From positions 1 through 36,603 of the forward strand of contig JACRCC010000101.1 in assembly GCA_016234405.1 (NCBI GenBank): a DNA stretch of 36,603 nucleotides, read 5' to 3'. A program made the position numbers and the translations under genes. This DNA is from Deltaproteobacteria bacterium (GTDB lineage Bacteria; Desulfobacterota; GWC2-55-46). A model generated the notes under the pieces. The model was not told the origin of the DNA. It ran no database searches and saw only the letters and a program-made list of their open reading frames with translations. Positions 14,009 through 22,057 of the stretch are shown piece by piece. Each line of letters starts with the position of its first letter. The stretch's first letter is position 1.

Positions 14009-16714
14009 TTACCTCACCATTACCCTCGCGTCAACGGCCACGCACCCCTGCCCCGCGGAAAGCACGAGCAGCGGGTTTATCTCCAACTGTTCTATCTCCG
14101 GGAAATCCTCCACGAGCGCCGAGAGCCTCAAAAGCGCATCTTTGAGCGCTGCAACGTCGCATACGCTTTTCCCCCTCCAGCCCAAAAGAAGCGGCACACT
14201 TTTTAAACGCCGCAGCATCTTTTCAGGGTCAACGTCGAGGAGCGGGTGTATCGAGAACGTAACGTCTTTTATAAGCTCGACCGAGACCCCTCCAAAGCCC
14301 GTCATTATAACCGGCCCGAAGACCGGGTCAAGGCTCATGCCGACTATCATCTCGGTTCCGTCCTGATACATCTTCTGCACGAGAACGCCTTCCATCGCCG
14401 CCCCAAGACCTTGAGACTCCAATCCTGCCTTGATGCCGGCAAAAGCAGTCCTCACCTCGTCCGGGTTCATAAGCCCCACCACCACGCCCTTGACGTCGGT
14501 CTTGTGCGTAATGGCCCCTGAGCGAAGTTTAACCACCACCGGAAATCCCAACTCCTGCGCGGCGGCGGCGGCCTCATCGGGCGAAAACGCGACCCTCGTC
14601 TGCGCTGATTTTAAGCCGTAATCGTTGAGCATCCCAAGCGCGGCCTCGGGCATAAGCCATCCGCTTTTTACTGCCTGCGTTATTCTTTTTTTTACGCCCG
14701 TCGAGTCCGTATCCGTAAATTTTACAACCCTTCCCTCCTCGGCCTCCCTGTATTTAGCGTATTCGTAAGAAAGGGCTAACGCATACGCGGCGTCCTCAGG
14801 GAATATAAAAGGCCTTAACTGCACCCCCTCGCCTTTTCTGAGACCTGAGAGCATCTCCGCCGACATCATAAAACAGGTCAATACGGGTTTGCCGCTTTTC
14901 TTCTCCGTAAGCGTTTTTTTAATGGCCTCGGCGACGTCCGCGGGTTTTGTGACGAGCGGCGGGATGTATATGACCATGACCGAATCAATCTCCGGGTCGT
15001 CGAGCATTATGGCCAGCGCCTTTCCGAAAGACTCGGGCCGCGCCGAGGCTATCATGTCAACCGGGTTTGTAACCGCGGCTGACGCGGGGAGAAATTCCTT
15101 CAGTTTGGCCTGAGTCTCTTTTGACAGGGGGAGCACCTTGAGACCAAGTCCGTCGCATGCATCCGCGGCCATTACGCCCGGGCCTCCGGCGTTGGTGAGT
15201 ATCCCGACTCGAGGCCCCTTTGGAAGCGGCTGGTTCGTGAGCACCTCGGCGGCGTTGAACATGGCCTGAATGGAATTTACCCTGATGACCCCGGCCTGCC
15301 TGAATAGCGCGTCAACCGCCGCGTCAGGGGCGGCCAATGCGCCGGTGTGAGACCCGGCGGCCCGCGCCCCGGCCGCGCTCCTGCCGGATTTGACGGCGAT
15401 TATAGGTTTCTTCCGCGTAACGCGCCTTGCTATGCGGGCGAATTTTCGGGGATTGCCGAAGGACTCAAGGTAGAGGACTATCACGCCCGTATTCGCGTCG
15501 TCCTCCCAAAATTCGAGGAGGTCGTTATTTGAAATATCTGCCCGGTTGCCGATGCTGACGAAGTCCTCTATGCCGAGGTTGATGCTGTTGGCGTGGTCAA
15601 TGAGCGCAAGCCCGAGCGCCCCGCTCTGGCTCCCGATGCTCAGGTTTCCCTGCGGGGCCGCAACCGGCGAAAAGGTCGCGTTTAGGCGCACGGCCGGATT
15701 ATTCGACATCACGCCGAGGCAGTTCGGGCCGACGAGCCTCAACCCGTAAGAGGCGGCCGTGTCAATAAGCCCTCTTTCAAGTTGAACGCCCTGTGCGCCC
15801 GCCTCGGAAAACCCGGCGGATATTATCACGGCTGCGTGCGCCCCTTTTTTTGCGCACTGCTCAACCGCCTCCATTACCTTTGCCGCGGGCACTATTATCA
15901 CGCCGAGGTCTATATTTCCGGGTATATCCATGACGCTTGGATAGCAGAGCACCCCCGCGATGGAATCCGCGTTCGGATTCACGGGAAAGACGACGCCGTT
16001 AAAGCCCTCCTTGAGCATATTTCTAAAGACCGCCCCGCCCACGCTCTCCGGATTTCTCGACGCCCCTACGACCGCCGCCCTCTTGGGGGAGAGGAGTTTT
16101 CTGACGCCTTCGCTCCTTGCGACGTGCTCCCGGTAAGCCTGCCGTTTTTGAAATCCATCCTGATCCGTCAGGTCAACGTCAATGACGTAGAGACTCTCTT
16201 CCATACGCTTTGAAAACTTGAAGCCGCTTTCCTCGAAGACCTCGAGCATCCGGGTGTTCTCCGGCAGCACCCGCGCGATAAAACGGCTTATGCTAAAACC
16301 GAGGGCCGCCCTAACGAGTTCTTCAAGAAGTATGGTGCCGATGCCTTTTATCTGGGTCTGGTCTTCGACCGTAAAGGCTATTTCTGCGGATACGGATTGT
16401 GCTGCGCTTGAAGCCGTCATGTCCCATCTGCCCACCCCTGTGATGCGCTCATCCTCACCTGTCCCCGCCACTGCCACGTATGCGAACCTTTCCGGCGGCG
16501 TTACCTCCGTTAAGAGTATCAGATCCTCCTCGGTTATCCGCTCCTTTGCGTAATGAAACCTGTAGTAGCGCGTGAGAGGCGTCATGCGGTAGAAAAACCC
16601 CTCGAGCATCTTTTTGTCGGACGGCCTGATGGGGCGAATCCTCACGATGAGGCCGTTTCGCATAACGGCCTCGATATGTTCCGGGGGATTTTTCCTCTCG
16701 TCAATAATCGCCAT
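14009..16714 (-). CDS. GNAT acetyltransferase fused to ADP-forming acyl-CoA synthetase
   Basis: A 901-residue fusion. An N-terminal GNAT domain (about 20-180, with the acyl-CoA loop QIKGIG near 121-126) precedes an ADP-forming acetyl-CoA-synthetase-like unit: CoA-binding domain (AAVVGASRNPESVGG, about 213-227), succinyl-CoA-ligase-like flavodoxin domains (SQSGALG; SHTGAL near 455-460) and a C-terminal ATP-grasp half (FPVVVKLRSGAITHKTDVKGV). Relatives include the protein lysine acetyltransferase Pat, where the GNAT domain is C-terminal and the synthetase part is inactive. Here the SHTGAL histidine that carries phosphate in active synthetases is kept, so both activities are possible. The frame opens at a TTG (16744), but ATG 16714 has AAAGGGAC 4 bases before it and I prefer it. 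It is divergent from rlmI and has its own promoter. Confidence 0.88.
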   Translation of the reverse strand: MAIIDERKNPPEHIEAVMRNGLIVRIRPIRPSDKKMLEGFFYRMTPLTRYYRFHYAKERITEEDLILLTEVTPPERFAYVAVAGTGEDERITGVGRWDMTASSAAQSVSAEIAFTVEDQTQIKGIGTILLEELVRAALGFSISRFIARVLPENTRMLEVFEESGFKFSKRMEESLYVIDVDLTDQDGFQKRQAYREHVARSEGVRKLLSPKRAAVVGASRNPESVGGAVFRNMLKEGFNGVVFPVNPNADSIAGVLCYPSVMDIPGNIDLGVIIVPAAKVMEAVEQCAKKGAHAAVIISAGFSEAGAQGVQLERGLIDTAASYGLRLVGPNCLGVMSNNPAVRLNATFSPVAAPQGNLSIGSQSGALGLALIDHANSINLGIEDFVSIGNRADISNNDLLEFWEDDANTGVIVLYLESFGNPRKFARIARRVTRKKPIIAVKSGRSAAGARAAGSHTGALAAPDAAVDALFRQAGVIRVNSIQAMFNAAEVLTNQPLPKGPRVGILTNAGGPGVMAADACDGLGLKVLPLSKETQAKLKEFLPASAAVTNPVDMIASARPESFGKALAIMLDDPEIDSVMVIYIPPLVTKPADVAEAIKKTLTEKKSGKPVLTCFMMSAEMLSGLRKGEGVQLRPFIFPEDAAYALALSYEYAKYREAEEGRVVKFTDTDSTGVKKRITQAVKSGWLMPEAALGMLNDYGLKSAQTRVAFSPDEAAAAAQELGFPVVVKLRSGAITHKTDVKGVVVGLMNPDEVRTAFAGIKAGLESQGLGAAMEGVLVQKMYQDGTEMIVGMSLDPVFGPVIMTGFGGVSVELIKDVTFSIHPLLDVDPEKMLRRLKSVPLLLGWRGKSVCDVAALKDALLRLSALVEDFPEIEQLEINPLLVLSAGQGCVAVDARVMVR

Positions 16715-16761
16715 AAAAGTCCCTTTGAAATCAAATTGGTTCAAGTTATACTCTAAGACTC

Positions 16762-16789
16762 ATTATATCGGCAAACCGGCGCATTGCAA
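16762..16789 (-). promoter_or_regulatory. Promoter of the GNAT/acyl-CoA synthetase gene
   Basis: On the minus strand TTGCAA (16789-16784), 16 bases, and a perfect TATAAT (16767-16762). Transcription would start near 16755, leaving a leader of about 40 bases before ATG 16714. This also argues that the start codon lies downstream of the TTG at 16744. Confidence 0.7.
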
Positions 16790-16808
16790 CGCTTAGGATT
16801 TTTGCGGA

Positions 16809-17975
16809 ATGGAAAAGGTAGTTTTAAAAAGGACTTCGAGGATAATCGCGGGACACCCGTGGGTATTCTCAAACGAACTTTTACGCTCGCCCAAAATCTT
16901 CGAGTCTGGCGCGCTTGTCGAAGTTTATGGTAAGGACGGCGTATTTTTTGGCATCGGATACGTCAACCCGCAAACCTTAATCGCCATAAGAATCCTTACG
17001 CGCAAGAGAGAGGAAATAGACGCCGGATTTTTTAAAAGACGCATATCGGCTGCGCTCTCATACAGACAGCGATTTTTCGAGGACCGGGATTCATTCCGCG
17101 CGGTATTCAGCGAAGGGGATTTTCTTCCGGGTCTGATAGTTGACAAATACGCAGGGTGCGTCTCGGTTCAGATGCTGACCGCCGGCATGGAAAAACTCTC
17201 GGAAATAGCGCTTGAGGCAATCGCAGACGTCTTAAAACCTTCCGTTGTTGTTTTGCGGAACGACTCGAACTCGCGCGGCCTCGAAGGGCTTCCGCTCGAA
17301 AAAAAGGTCGTATTGGGTTCCATCGAGACGTTACCGGTCATTAAAGACAACGACGCGGTCTTTGAGGTTGACCCCATGTCAGGGCAGAAGACCGGCTTTT
17401 TCCTTGACCAAGCGGCCAACAGAAGGGCATTTGCGGAATTGGCCGGGTCAGGGACGACTGCGCTTGATCTGTTCTGTTACACCGGCGCATGGGCAGTAAC
17501 CCTCGCTAAAAAAGGGGTCTCGGTAATCGGCGTTGACTCTTCCGTTGGCGCGATAGCCCAAGCGCAAAGGAACGCGGAGTTGAACGGGGTAAACGGGAGA
17601 TGCTCTTTTGTCAAGGCGGATGTCTTTGATTTCGTAAAAAACGAGGTTAAGGAAAACCGTAGATACGACTGCATAGTCCTCGACCCTCCGGCCTTCGTTA
17701 AAAGCAAGGCAAATCTCAGGGAGGCCGCGCGCGCATACAGGGAGATAAACGCCGCGTGCATGAAACTCGTGAAAAAAAACGGCCTCCTTGCCACGTCGTC
17801 CTGCTCATATCACATGGATAAGGCGTTGTTTACGGATACGCTGCGTTTGTCCGCAAAGGACGCGGGCAAAACCGTGAGGCTGATAGAAGCCCGCTCCCAA
17901 TCCCCGGACCATCCCATCCTTCTCCGCTGCCCTGAGACCGAATACTTGAAGTGTTTCATATTGGAAGTTTCGTGA
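16809..17975 (+). CDS. rlmI: RlmI-like 23S rRNA (cytosine-C5)-methyltransferase
   Basis: A 388-residue SAM-dependent methyltransferase of the RlmI family, whose E. coli member makes m5C1962 in 23S rRNA. An N-terminal PUA domain (about 1-75, with GHPWVFSNEL) is followed by a linker and the Rossmann methyltransferase domain: motif I DLFCYTGAWAVTLAKKG, motif IV VLDPPAFVKSK, and TSSCSYHM with the Cys expected of m5C enzymes. The C-terminus DHPILLRCPETEYLKCFIL is typical. ATG 16809 gives the full PUA domain; AGGA lies about 10 bases upstream. The gene is divergent from the acyl-CoA synthetase fusion. The exact target base is inferred from the family. Confidence 0.9.
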   Translation: MEKVVLKRTSRIIAGHPWVFSNELLRSPKIFESGALVEVYGKDGVFFGIGYVNPQTLIAIRILTRKREEIDAGFFKRRISAALSYRQRFFEDRDSFRAVFSEGDFLPGLIVDKYAGCVSVQMLTAGMEKLSEIALEAIADVLKPSVVVLRNDSNSRGLEGLPLEKKVVLGSIETLPVIKDNDAVFEVDPMSGQKTGFFLDQAANRRAFAELAGSGTTALDLFCYTGAWAVTLAKKGVSVIGVDSSVGAIAQAQRNAELNGVNGRCSFVKADVFDFVKNEVKENRRYDCIVLDPPAFVKSKANLREAARAYREINAACMKLVKKNGLLATSSCSYHMDKALFTDTLRLSAKDAGKTVRLIEARSQSPDHPILLRCPETEYLKCFILEVS

Positions 17976-17997
17976 GTCGTTGCTATAACACAAGCCT

Positions 17998-18103
17998 GCA
18001 GCTCAGACCTTTAGGTCTGATTATATCAGGGCAGCCCCCACCCTGCCCTCCCCCATAAAGGGGGAGGGGAAAAAGGAATTGCTCATCTAAGCCCTGAGCT
18101 ACA
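17998..18103. repeat. TAGCTCAGG-family palindromes with a nested CCCTCCCC repeat
   Basis: GCAGCTCAGACCTTTAGGTCTGA (17998-18020) is one palindrome. Next, TATCAGGGC (18024-18032) and TAAGCCCTGAGCTACA (18088-18103) are the two halves of the palindrome seen whole at 7193-7217, separated here by 55 bases. Those 55 bases contain CCCCCACCCTGCCCTCCCCC, ATAAA and GGGGGAGGGG, closely similar to 11505-11541. So one repeat appears to have landed in another. The stop codon of the permease gene (TAG, 18101-18099) lies in the right half. Confidence 0.7.
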
Positions 18104-19361
18104 TACTACCCGCTAACGTGAGGTATATCCAGTAGACAAACGTATTTATTATCGTTATCGGTATCCCTGCCCTTGCGAATTCCAAAAACGTCAGCGTATG
18201 ACCCCTCTTCTCCGCGTTCTGGATGACGATGATATTGCTGGCTGCCCCGAGGATAAAAAGATTTCCGGCTATGGTGCTGCCTGCGGCAAGGGCCATCATC
18301 GCGGAAGGGGCGGCCGTCCCTCCGCCTGAGAGCGCCGGCAGATACAAGGAGACGAACGGGACGTTAGAGAGGATTTGACTCAAAACCACGCTCGATATAA
18401 GAACCACTCCGGTTGAATTCACGCCCCCCTTCCAAACAGCCATTAAAGACTGAAACGCGCCGGACGTCCAAACCGAATCCATCAGAACGAACATGGCCGC
18501 AAAAAAGACGAGCGTGTGCCAGTCAATCGCCTTTACGACCTCGAACCTCCTCCTGCTGCCAATGAGTATCGGCATGGCCGCGGCTATTGCAATGTAGCTG
18601 AGCCTTATATCAAATGGGATAATCCCTTGAAACGCGGTCTTTACGATTATAAGGACGGCCAAGACAATAAGAGATACCTTGCAAAGAAACGCCGTCTGCG
18701 GGTCGGACAACGCGTCTTTCGAGGTGTCAAGCGGGTTTGAGTGAAAATCGGATTTATAGATGAGCCGCAATGCGGCATAGACCACGCCGAGGTTTATAAC
18801 CGTCGGGACCGCTAAATATTTCAAAAACGTCGTAAACGGGTCTGCGATATTTCCGTCAAGGGCGATAATAAGATTTTGCGGGTTGCCTATCGGACTCATC
18901 ACGCTGCCAGTTGTTACGGCGAAACAAAGCGTCAAGAGGAGAAGTTTGGCTGAAATCCGTTGCCGTTCGGCGTAAAATAACGCAAGCGGCGCGCCGATTA
19001 CGGCGAGCGTGTCGTTCATGAGGATGGCCGAGAGAAAACCGATTACAAAGAGCATCAGAAAGACAAGCTCTCCGGTGCTGCGCGCGTCTTTGAACGCCTC
19101 ATGGAATACGTGATAGAGATAACCGCTTTTGACCATCGCCTCTCCGACCACGAACATCCCCAAGAGAAAAACCATCACGTCGGGGTTTATGGAATGGAGC
19201 GCCTTTTGCGGAGAACTGACGCCGGTGAATAAGACCGCGCACGCGCCCCCGAGCATTATCTGTGAGAGTTTTAGCCTTATGCCGCCAATCTGCCTGAAGG
19301 CGGTAAGGGTGAATACGCAGGCAAGGACTATGAGGGGGAAATAATTATTGAAAAAAGGCAC
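18099..19361 (-). CDS. ArsB/SLC13-like anion permease
   Basis: A 420-residue inner-membrane protein of the ion transporter superfamily (ArsB, NhaD, CitMHS and SLC13 groups). I count about ten to eleven hydrophobic segments in two halves. The helical-hairpin signatures are visible: LSAILMNDTLAVIGAPLAL and SPIGNPQNLII in the first half, and the mirrored SNVPFVSLYLPAL and ILGAASNIIVIQNAEKRG in the second. Such proteins move organic or inorganic anions, or exchange sodium and protons; substrate cannot be read here and no ars genes are adjacent. The start is GTG 19361, chosen because the first membrane helix begins at about residue 8. The stop is supplied by a palindromic repeat. Confidence 0.8.
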   Translation of the reverse strand: MPFFNNYFPLIVLACVFTLTAFRQIGGIRLKLSQIMLGGACAVLFTGVSSPQKALHSINPDVMVFLLGMFVVGEAMVKSGYLYHVFHEAFKDARSTGELVFLMLFVIGFLSAILMNDTLAVIGAPLALFYAERQRISAKLLLLTLCFAVTTGSVMSPIGNPQNLIIALDGNIADPFTTFLKYLAVPTVINLGVVYAALRLIYKSDFHSNPLDTSKDALSDPQTAFLCKVSLIVLAVLIIVKTAFQGIIPFDIRLSYIAIAAAMPILIGSRRRFEVVKAIDWHTLVFFAAMFVLMDSVWTSGAFQSLMAVWKGGVNSTGVVLISSVVLSQILSNVPFVSLYLPALSGGGTAAPSAMMALAAGSTIAGNLFILGAASNIIVIQNAEKRGHTLTFLEFARAGIPITIINTFVYWIYLTLAGSM

Positions 19362-19484
19362 GGGTCTTTATCTTAATAATTGAATTGCTTCGCAATAGAG
19401 AGCAGGTCTGCAAGAAGTTCTGAATCACTCGCCGGGATTGCCGGAGACTCGTTGTAATTCAAAAGTTGCTTTTGACATTTCTGA

Positions 19485-19793
19485 CTACCATGCCTTCTTT
19501 ATCGTCTTCAAACTTTTAAGATAATCCTCTTCTTCAAGATTAGCCGTAACGCCGTGCTCTTTCATTATGTCGAGCATCTTTGAGATGGACACGCCGGCTA
19601 TGCGCGCGGCCTTTTCTATTGACGCCTCTCCGTCCTTGTATTTTTCTATGGCAAGCATCGTTCGTCCGAGACCAACAAGTTCGCGCACCGTCTTTGAGAC
19701 GTCCTCCTTCCCCTCTTTGGCAAGAGATACGAGGGAACGGTAGTCGTTCTCGTCCATGCGTATGCTCAGAGTCTTTACGGACACCCTAATCAC
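19485..19793 (-). CDS. UPF0175-like antitoxin with ribbon-helix-helix-like start
   Basis: A 102-residue protein likely to be the antitoxin for the overlapping PIN protein. The N-terminal part (TLSIRMDENDYRSLVSLAKEG, split here as strand plus two helices) resembles a ribbon-helix-helix DNA-binding domain. The middle, SIEKAARIAGVSISKMLDIM, is the helix-turn-helix-like UPF0175 signature. The C-terminus (EEEDYLKSLKTIKKAW) would be the toxin-binding tail. The GTG at 19793 overlaps the toxin stop by 8 bases. An alternative GTG at 19784 sits 8 bases after a GGGGGG ribosome site and may be the true start. The antitoxin comes second in the operon, which is the less common order. Confidence 0.72.
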   Translation of the reverse strand: MIRVSVKTLSIRMDENDYRSLVSLAKEGKEDVSKTVRELVGLGRTMLAIEKYKDGEASIEKAARIAGVSISKMLDIMKEHGVTANLEEEDYLKSLKTIKKAW

Positions 19794-20286
19794 CCCCCTT
19801 TATCCGTCTTCTCGCATCGCCGATTATCGCCCCCTTATACCTTCCGACGGACTCTAATTTTTCCAACTTCAAGACGGCCTCGTTTTTACTTAAAAGCCTC
19901 TTTTCGACCGCCCTTATCAATATGGATACGGCGGTTACAAAATTAATCTTTAAAAACTTACATGCCCTTATAGCGTTCCTGTCGTCGGCGGCAACAATCG
20001 CAGTTTTTTTATTCAAGGCAAGCGCTATCGCCTCGGCCTCGCCTGAATCTATGTTGAAATCATCTATGAGTTTTTGGAGCAATTTCCCGTCTTCGACTTT
20101 CAAAATATTGATTTTTTCATCTGCGATCAGCCCGGCTATTTGAGGGGTCTCAACGCAGCCTTTTTCCAAAACTTCCTCTTTGACTTTTTCAGGTAAAAAG
20201 ACATGCCCCCTGTAATCGGAGACAAACAACGCCAGAATATCTATCTTTGCAAGCAGGATTAACGTGGAGGCGTCGAAAACTACCAT
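19786..20286 (-). CDS. PIN-domain toxin (DUF3368-like)
   Basis: A 166-residue PIN-domain protein, a probable Mg2+-dependent RNase toxin of the VapC-like group, DUF3368 subgroup. Acidic active-site residues appear at the expected places: Asp5 in VVFDAST, the Glu of DSGEAEAIALAL (about 78-89) and the Asp of VAADDRNAI (about 98-106). The C-terminal KYGAIIGDARRR-like end (here RYKGAIIGDARRRIKGG) is also common in this subgroup. It is the first gene of a two-gene unit with the UPF0175-like antitoxin, overlapping it by 8 bases. A perfect 22-base hairpin lies just upstream, between it and apt. Target RNA is unknown. Confidence 0.78.
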   Translation of the reverse strand: MVVFDASTLILLAKIDILALFVSDYRGHVFLPEKVKEEVLEKGCVETPQIAGLIADEKINILKVEDGKLLQKLIDDFNIDSGEAEAIALALNKKTAIVAADDRNAIRACKFLKINFVTAVSILIRAVEKRLLSKNEAVLKLEKLESVGRYKGAIIGDARRRIKGGD

Positions 20287-20332
20287 ATATGACGATTATA
20301 TGACAAACGCAATACGCCGTCAAGGGAATACC

Positions 20333-20378
20333 ATTTACACCTACGCCCCCTCTCAAGAGAGGGGGCGTAGGTGTAAAT
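20333..20378. repeat. Perfect 22-base inverted repeat with AA centre
   Basis: Arms at 20333-20354 and 20357-20378 are exactly complementary around AA (core CGCCCCCTCTC AA GAGAGGGGGCG). A T-rich run (TCTCTTTATCTTTTT) follows on the plus strand only, but no plus-strand gene ends here. Apt (minus) ends just before it, and in that direction no T-run follows. I classify it as a repeat that might act as a boundary. Confidence 0.75.
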
Positions 20379-20398
20379 CTCTTTATCTTTTTAAACGC

Positions 20399-20917
20399 CT
20401 AATACTTTATCAGCGAAAAGACCGGGTGCGGGGCTATCTTTCTCCTGCCCTTGAGGTCTTCAAGCTCGACTATGAATGCGCATTCGTGTATCTTGCCGCC
20501 CATCTTTTTGACGAGTCCGGCCACGGCCCCGGCCGTGCCTCCGGTCGCAAGGAGGTCATCGGCTATGACGACGCGCTGTCCTTTTTTGATGGCGTCCTTG
20601 TGAATCTCAAGGGAATCTTTGCCGTATTCCAGCGAGTAGCTCGCCTTATGGGTCTTGTGCGGGAGTTTGCCCTGTTTTCTCACGAGCACGACCCCTGCCC
20701 CGAGTTTATAGGCGAGCGCCGCGCCGATAATGAATCCGCGCGCCTCGATGCCGACGACGAGGTCAATCCCCTTTCCGATGTACCTGTGGCTCAGCAGATC
20801 AACCATCCTCTGAAAGAGGAACGGGTCTTTGCAAAGCGTGGTGATGTCCTTGAAGATAATCCCTTTTTTCGGAAAGTCCGGCACGTCCCTGATTGATTTC
20901 TTGAGTTCTTGCACCAT
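20399..20917 (-). CDS. apt: Adenine phosphoribosyltransferase
   Basis: A 172-residue cytoplasmic salvage enzyme that makes AMP from adenine and PRPP. The PRPP loop is [14 protein letters not shown] (about 117-130). Other family marks are the N-terminal [18 protein letters not shown] segment, [18 protein letters not shown] and [11 protein letters not shown]. Length is normal. The start has TAGGAG 7 bases upstream of the ATG. It lies 162 bases downstream of rpoS on the same strand; the gap contains two small palindromes and a dispersed repeat, so it may or may not share the rpoS transcript. Confidence 0.96.
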   Translation of the reverse strand: MVQELKKSIRDVPDFPKKGIIFKDITTLCKDPFLFQRMVDLLSHRYIGKGIDLVVGIEARGFIIGAALAYKLGAGVVLVRKQGKLPHKTHKASYSLEYGKDSLEIHKDAIKKGQRVVIADDLLATGGTAGAVAGLVKKMGGKIHECAFIVELEDLKGRRKIAPHPVFSLIKY

Positions 20918-20962
20918 GGGCGTCTCCTAAGTTGTTTTTTGGCGGCGTACCGCCCGTTCACG

Positions 20963-20995
20963 GTCGTTGCGAGGCGAAGCCTAAGCAATCTCGTC
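20963..20995. repeat. GTC(A/G)TTGCGAG...GAAGCAAT dispersed repeat, copy 1
   Basis: GTCGTTGCGAGGCGAAGCCT followed by AAGCAATCTCGTC. A related segment, GTCATTGCGAGCGCGGCGAA followed by GCAATG, is at 35910-35934. Only two copies occur here and neither is a perfect hairpin. It lies in the rpoS-apt gap. Confidence 0.45.
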
Positions 20996-21051
20996 TTTAT
21001 TATTACCACCCTGTAAGACGTCCTTGCAAGTATTTTTTATATCGCATCCGT

Positions 21052-21066
21052 TGGAGGCAATGCCTC
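21052..21066. repeat. Small palindrome downstream of rpoS
   Basis: GGAGGCA-A-TGCCTCC is a perfect 7-base-arm palindrome that extends imperfectly to ATCC/GGAT (21046-21074). It begins 6 bases after the rpoS stop. In the direction of rpoS no T-run follows, so a classical terminator is not supported. Confidence 0.4.
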
Positions 21067-21079
21067 CGCTGGATTGTCC

Positions 21080-22057
21080 TCATACCATGTCATGTTTCGC
21101 GGCGCCCGACTCTTCGATGAGCCTTCTGAGTTTTCCGAGCGCCCTCATCTCCAACTGCCGGATTCGTTCACGCGTTACGCCAAAACTCTTTCCGATGGCT
21201 TGGAGCGTAACTGGGCCTTTCTTCTCGAAACCGAATCTCAGCCTTATTATCCTGCGTTCGTTATTGTCGAGCATTTGCAGCCACTCGGCAATCCTATCCG
21301 ACCTCCGCGCAAGCTCTATAACCTCAAGGGGCGTATGTCCAGCGGTATCAGGTATCTTTTCAAGGAGCGTTATGCCTCCTGCGCCGGCCTCCGGCGTCGC
21401 CGCGTCGAGGGAGTATGTCTTTCTGTTTATGATATCGAGCCTCTTGACGTATCTGCCCGAAAAACCCGTCCCGCCGGCGACCTCCATGATGTCCGGCTCC
21501 CTGCCAAGGGTTAATCTCAAATCCCTCTGCACCCTGCCCATCCTGTATATATCCGCGCTTACGTGTATGGGCAGCCTTATGGTGTTTACCTGATTCGCTA
21601 TCGCCCTCTCGACCGACTGGCGTATCCAATACGTGGCGTAGGTGGAGAATTTGCAGCCCTTCGAGCCTCTGAACTTTTCAACGGATTTAATAAGCCCGAC
21701 GTTACCCTCCTCTATAAGGTCGAGAAGAGGCATACCCCTGCCCGCGTATCTGCGGGAGATGCTTATCACGAGGCGCAGATTCCCCTCTATCATCCTGCGG
21801 CGGGCATCCTTATCGCCGGATGTGATCTTCTTTGCGAGGAGTTTTTCTTCTTTGGGGGTGAGGAGCTGGAATTTTCTGACGTTGCTGAAGTATGCGGTTA
21901 CTGCGTCATCCGCCGGCGCGTTAGAACCTGTGAACGGCGGACTGTGATTTTCCCGGTTGCCTGTCGCGTTGAATGAATCCCGCTCCCGCGCATTAAGGGG
22001 CAGACCCCTAACCGGGGGATACCCCCTTTCGCGGTTGAATCCATCCGGACTTTGCAT
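21080..22057 (-). CDS. rpoS: RNA polymerase sigma factor RpoS-like (group 2 sigma-70)
   Basis: A 325-residue sigma-70-family factor lacking the large region 1.1, as in RpoS. Regions are clear: 1.2 (AVTAYFSNVRKFQLL), 2.1-2.4 (NLRLVISISRRYAGRGMPLL, LIEEGNVGLIKSVEKFRGSK, KFSTYATYWIRQSVERAI), 3 (IHVSADIYRMGRVQRDL) and 4 (RRIIRLRFGFEKKG, then TRERIRQLEMRALGKLRRL). I use ATG 22057 because GGAGG sits 4 bases before it; the frame continues upstream to a TTG at 22123 without a ribosome site. The surE-pcm-nlpD genes immediately upstream on the same strand match the RpoS locus of many proteobacteria and support RpoS over RpoD. It would direct stationary-phase and stress transcription. Confidence 0.87.
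   Translation of the reverse strand: MQSPDGFNRERGYPPVRGLPLNARERDSFNATGNRENHSPPFTGSNAPADDAVTAYFSNVRKFQLLTPKEEKLLAKKITSGDKDARRRMIEGNLRLVISISRRYAGRGMPLLDLIEEGNVGLIKSVEKFRGSKGCKFSTYATYWIRQSVERAIANQVNTIRLPIHVSADIYRMGRVQRDLRLTLGREPDIMEVAGGTGFSGRYVKRLDIINRKTYSLDAATPEAGAGGITLLEKIPDTAGHTPLEVIELARRSDRIAEWLQMLDNNERRIIRLRFGFEKKGPVTLQAIGKSFGVTRERIRQLEMRALGKLRRLIEESGAAKHDMV

Noticed and set aside
19376-19466. A short minus-strand frame after the UPF0175-like gene reading LNYNESPAIPASDSELLADL and a few residues more.
   Set aside because: It looks protein-like and may be a relic of a gene 3' end, but only about 30 codons are open, without a credible start or ribosome site.
20333-20378. Reading the 22-base hairpin as the terminator of apt.
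   Set aside because: In the direction of apt transcription no T-run follows; the T-rich side faces the other strand, where no gene ends.
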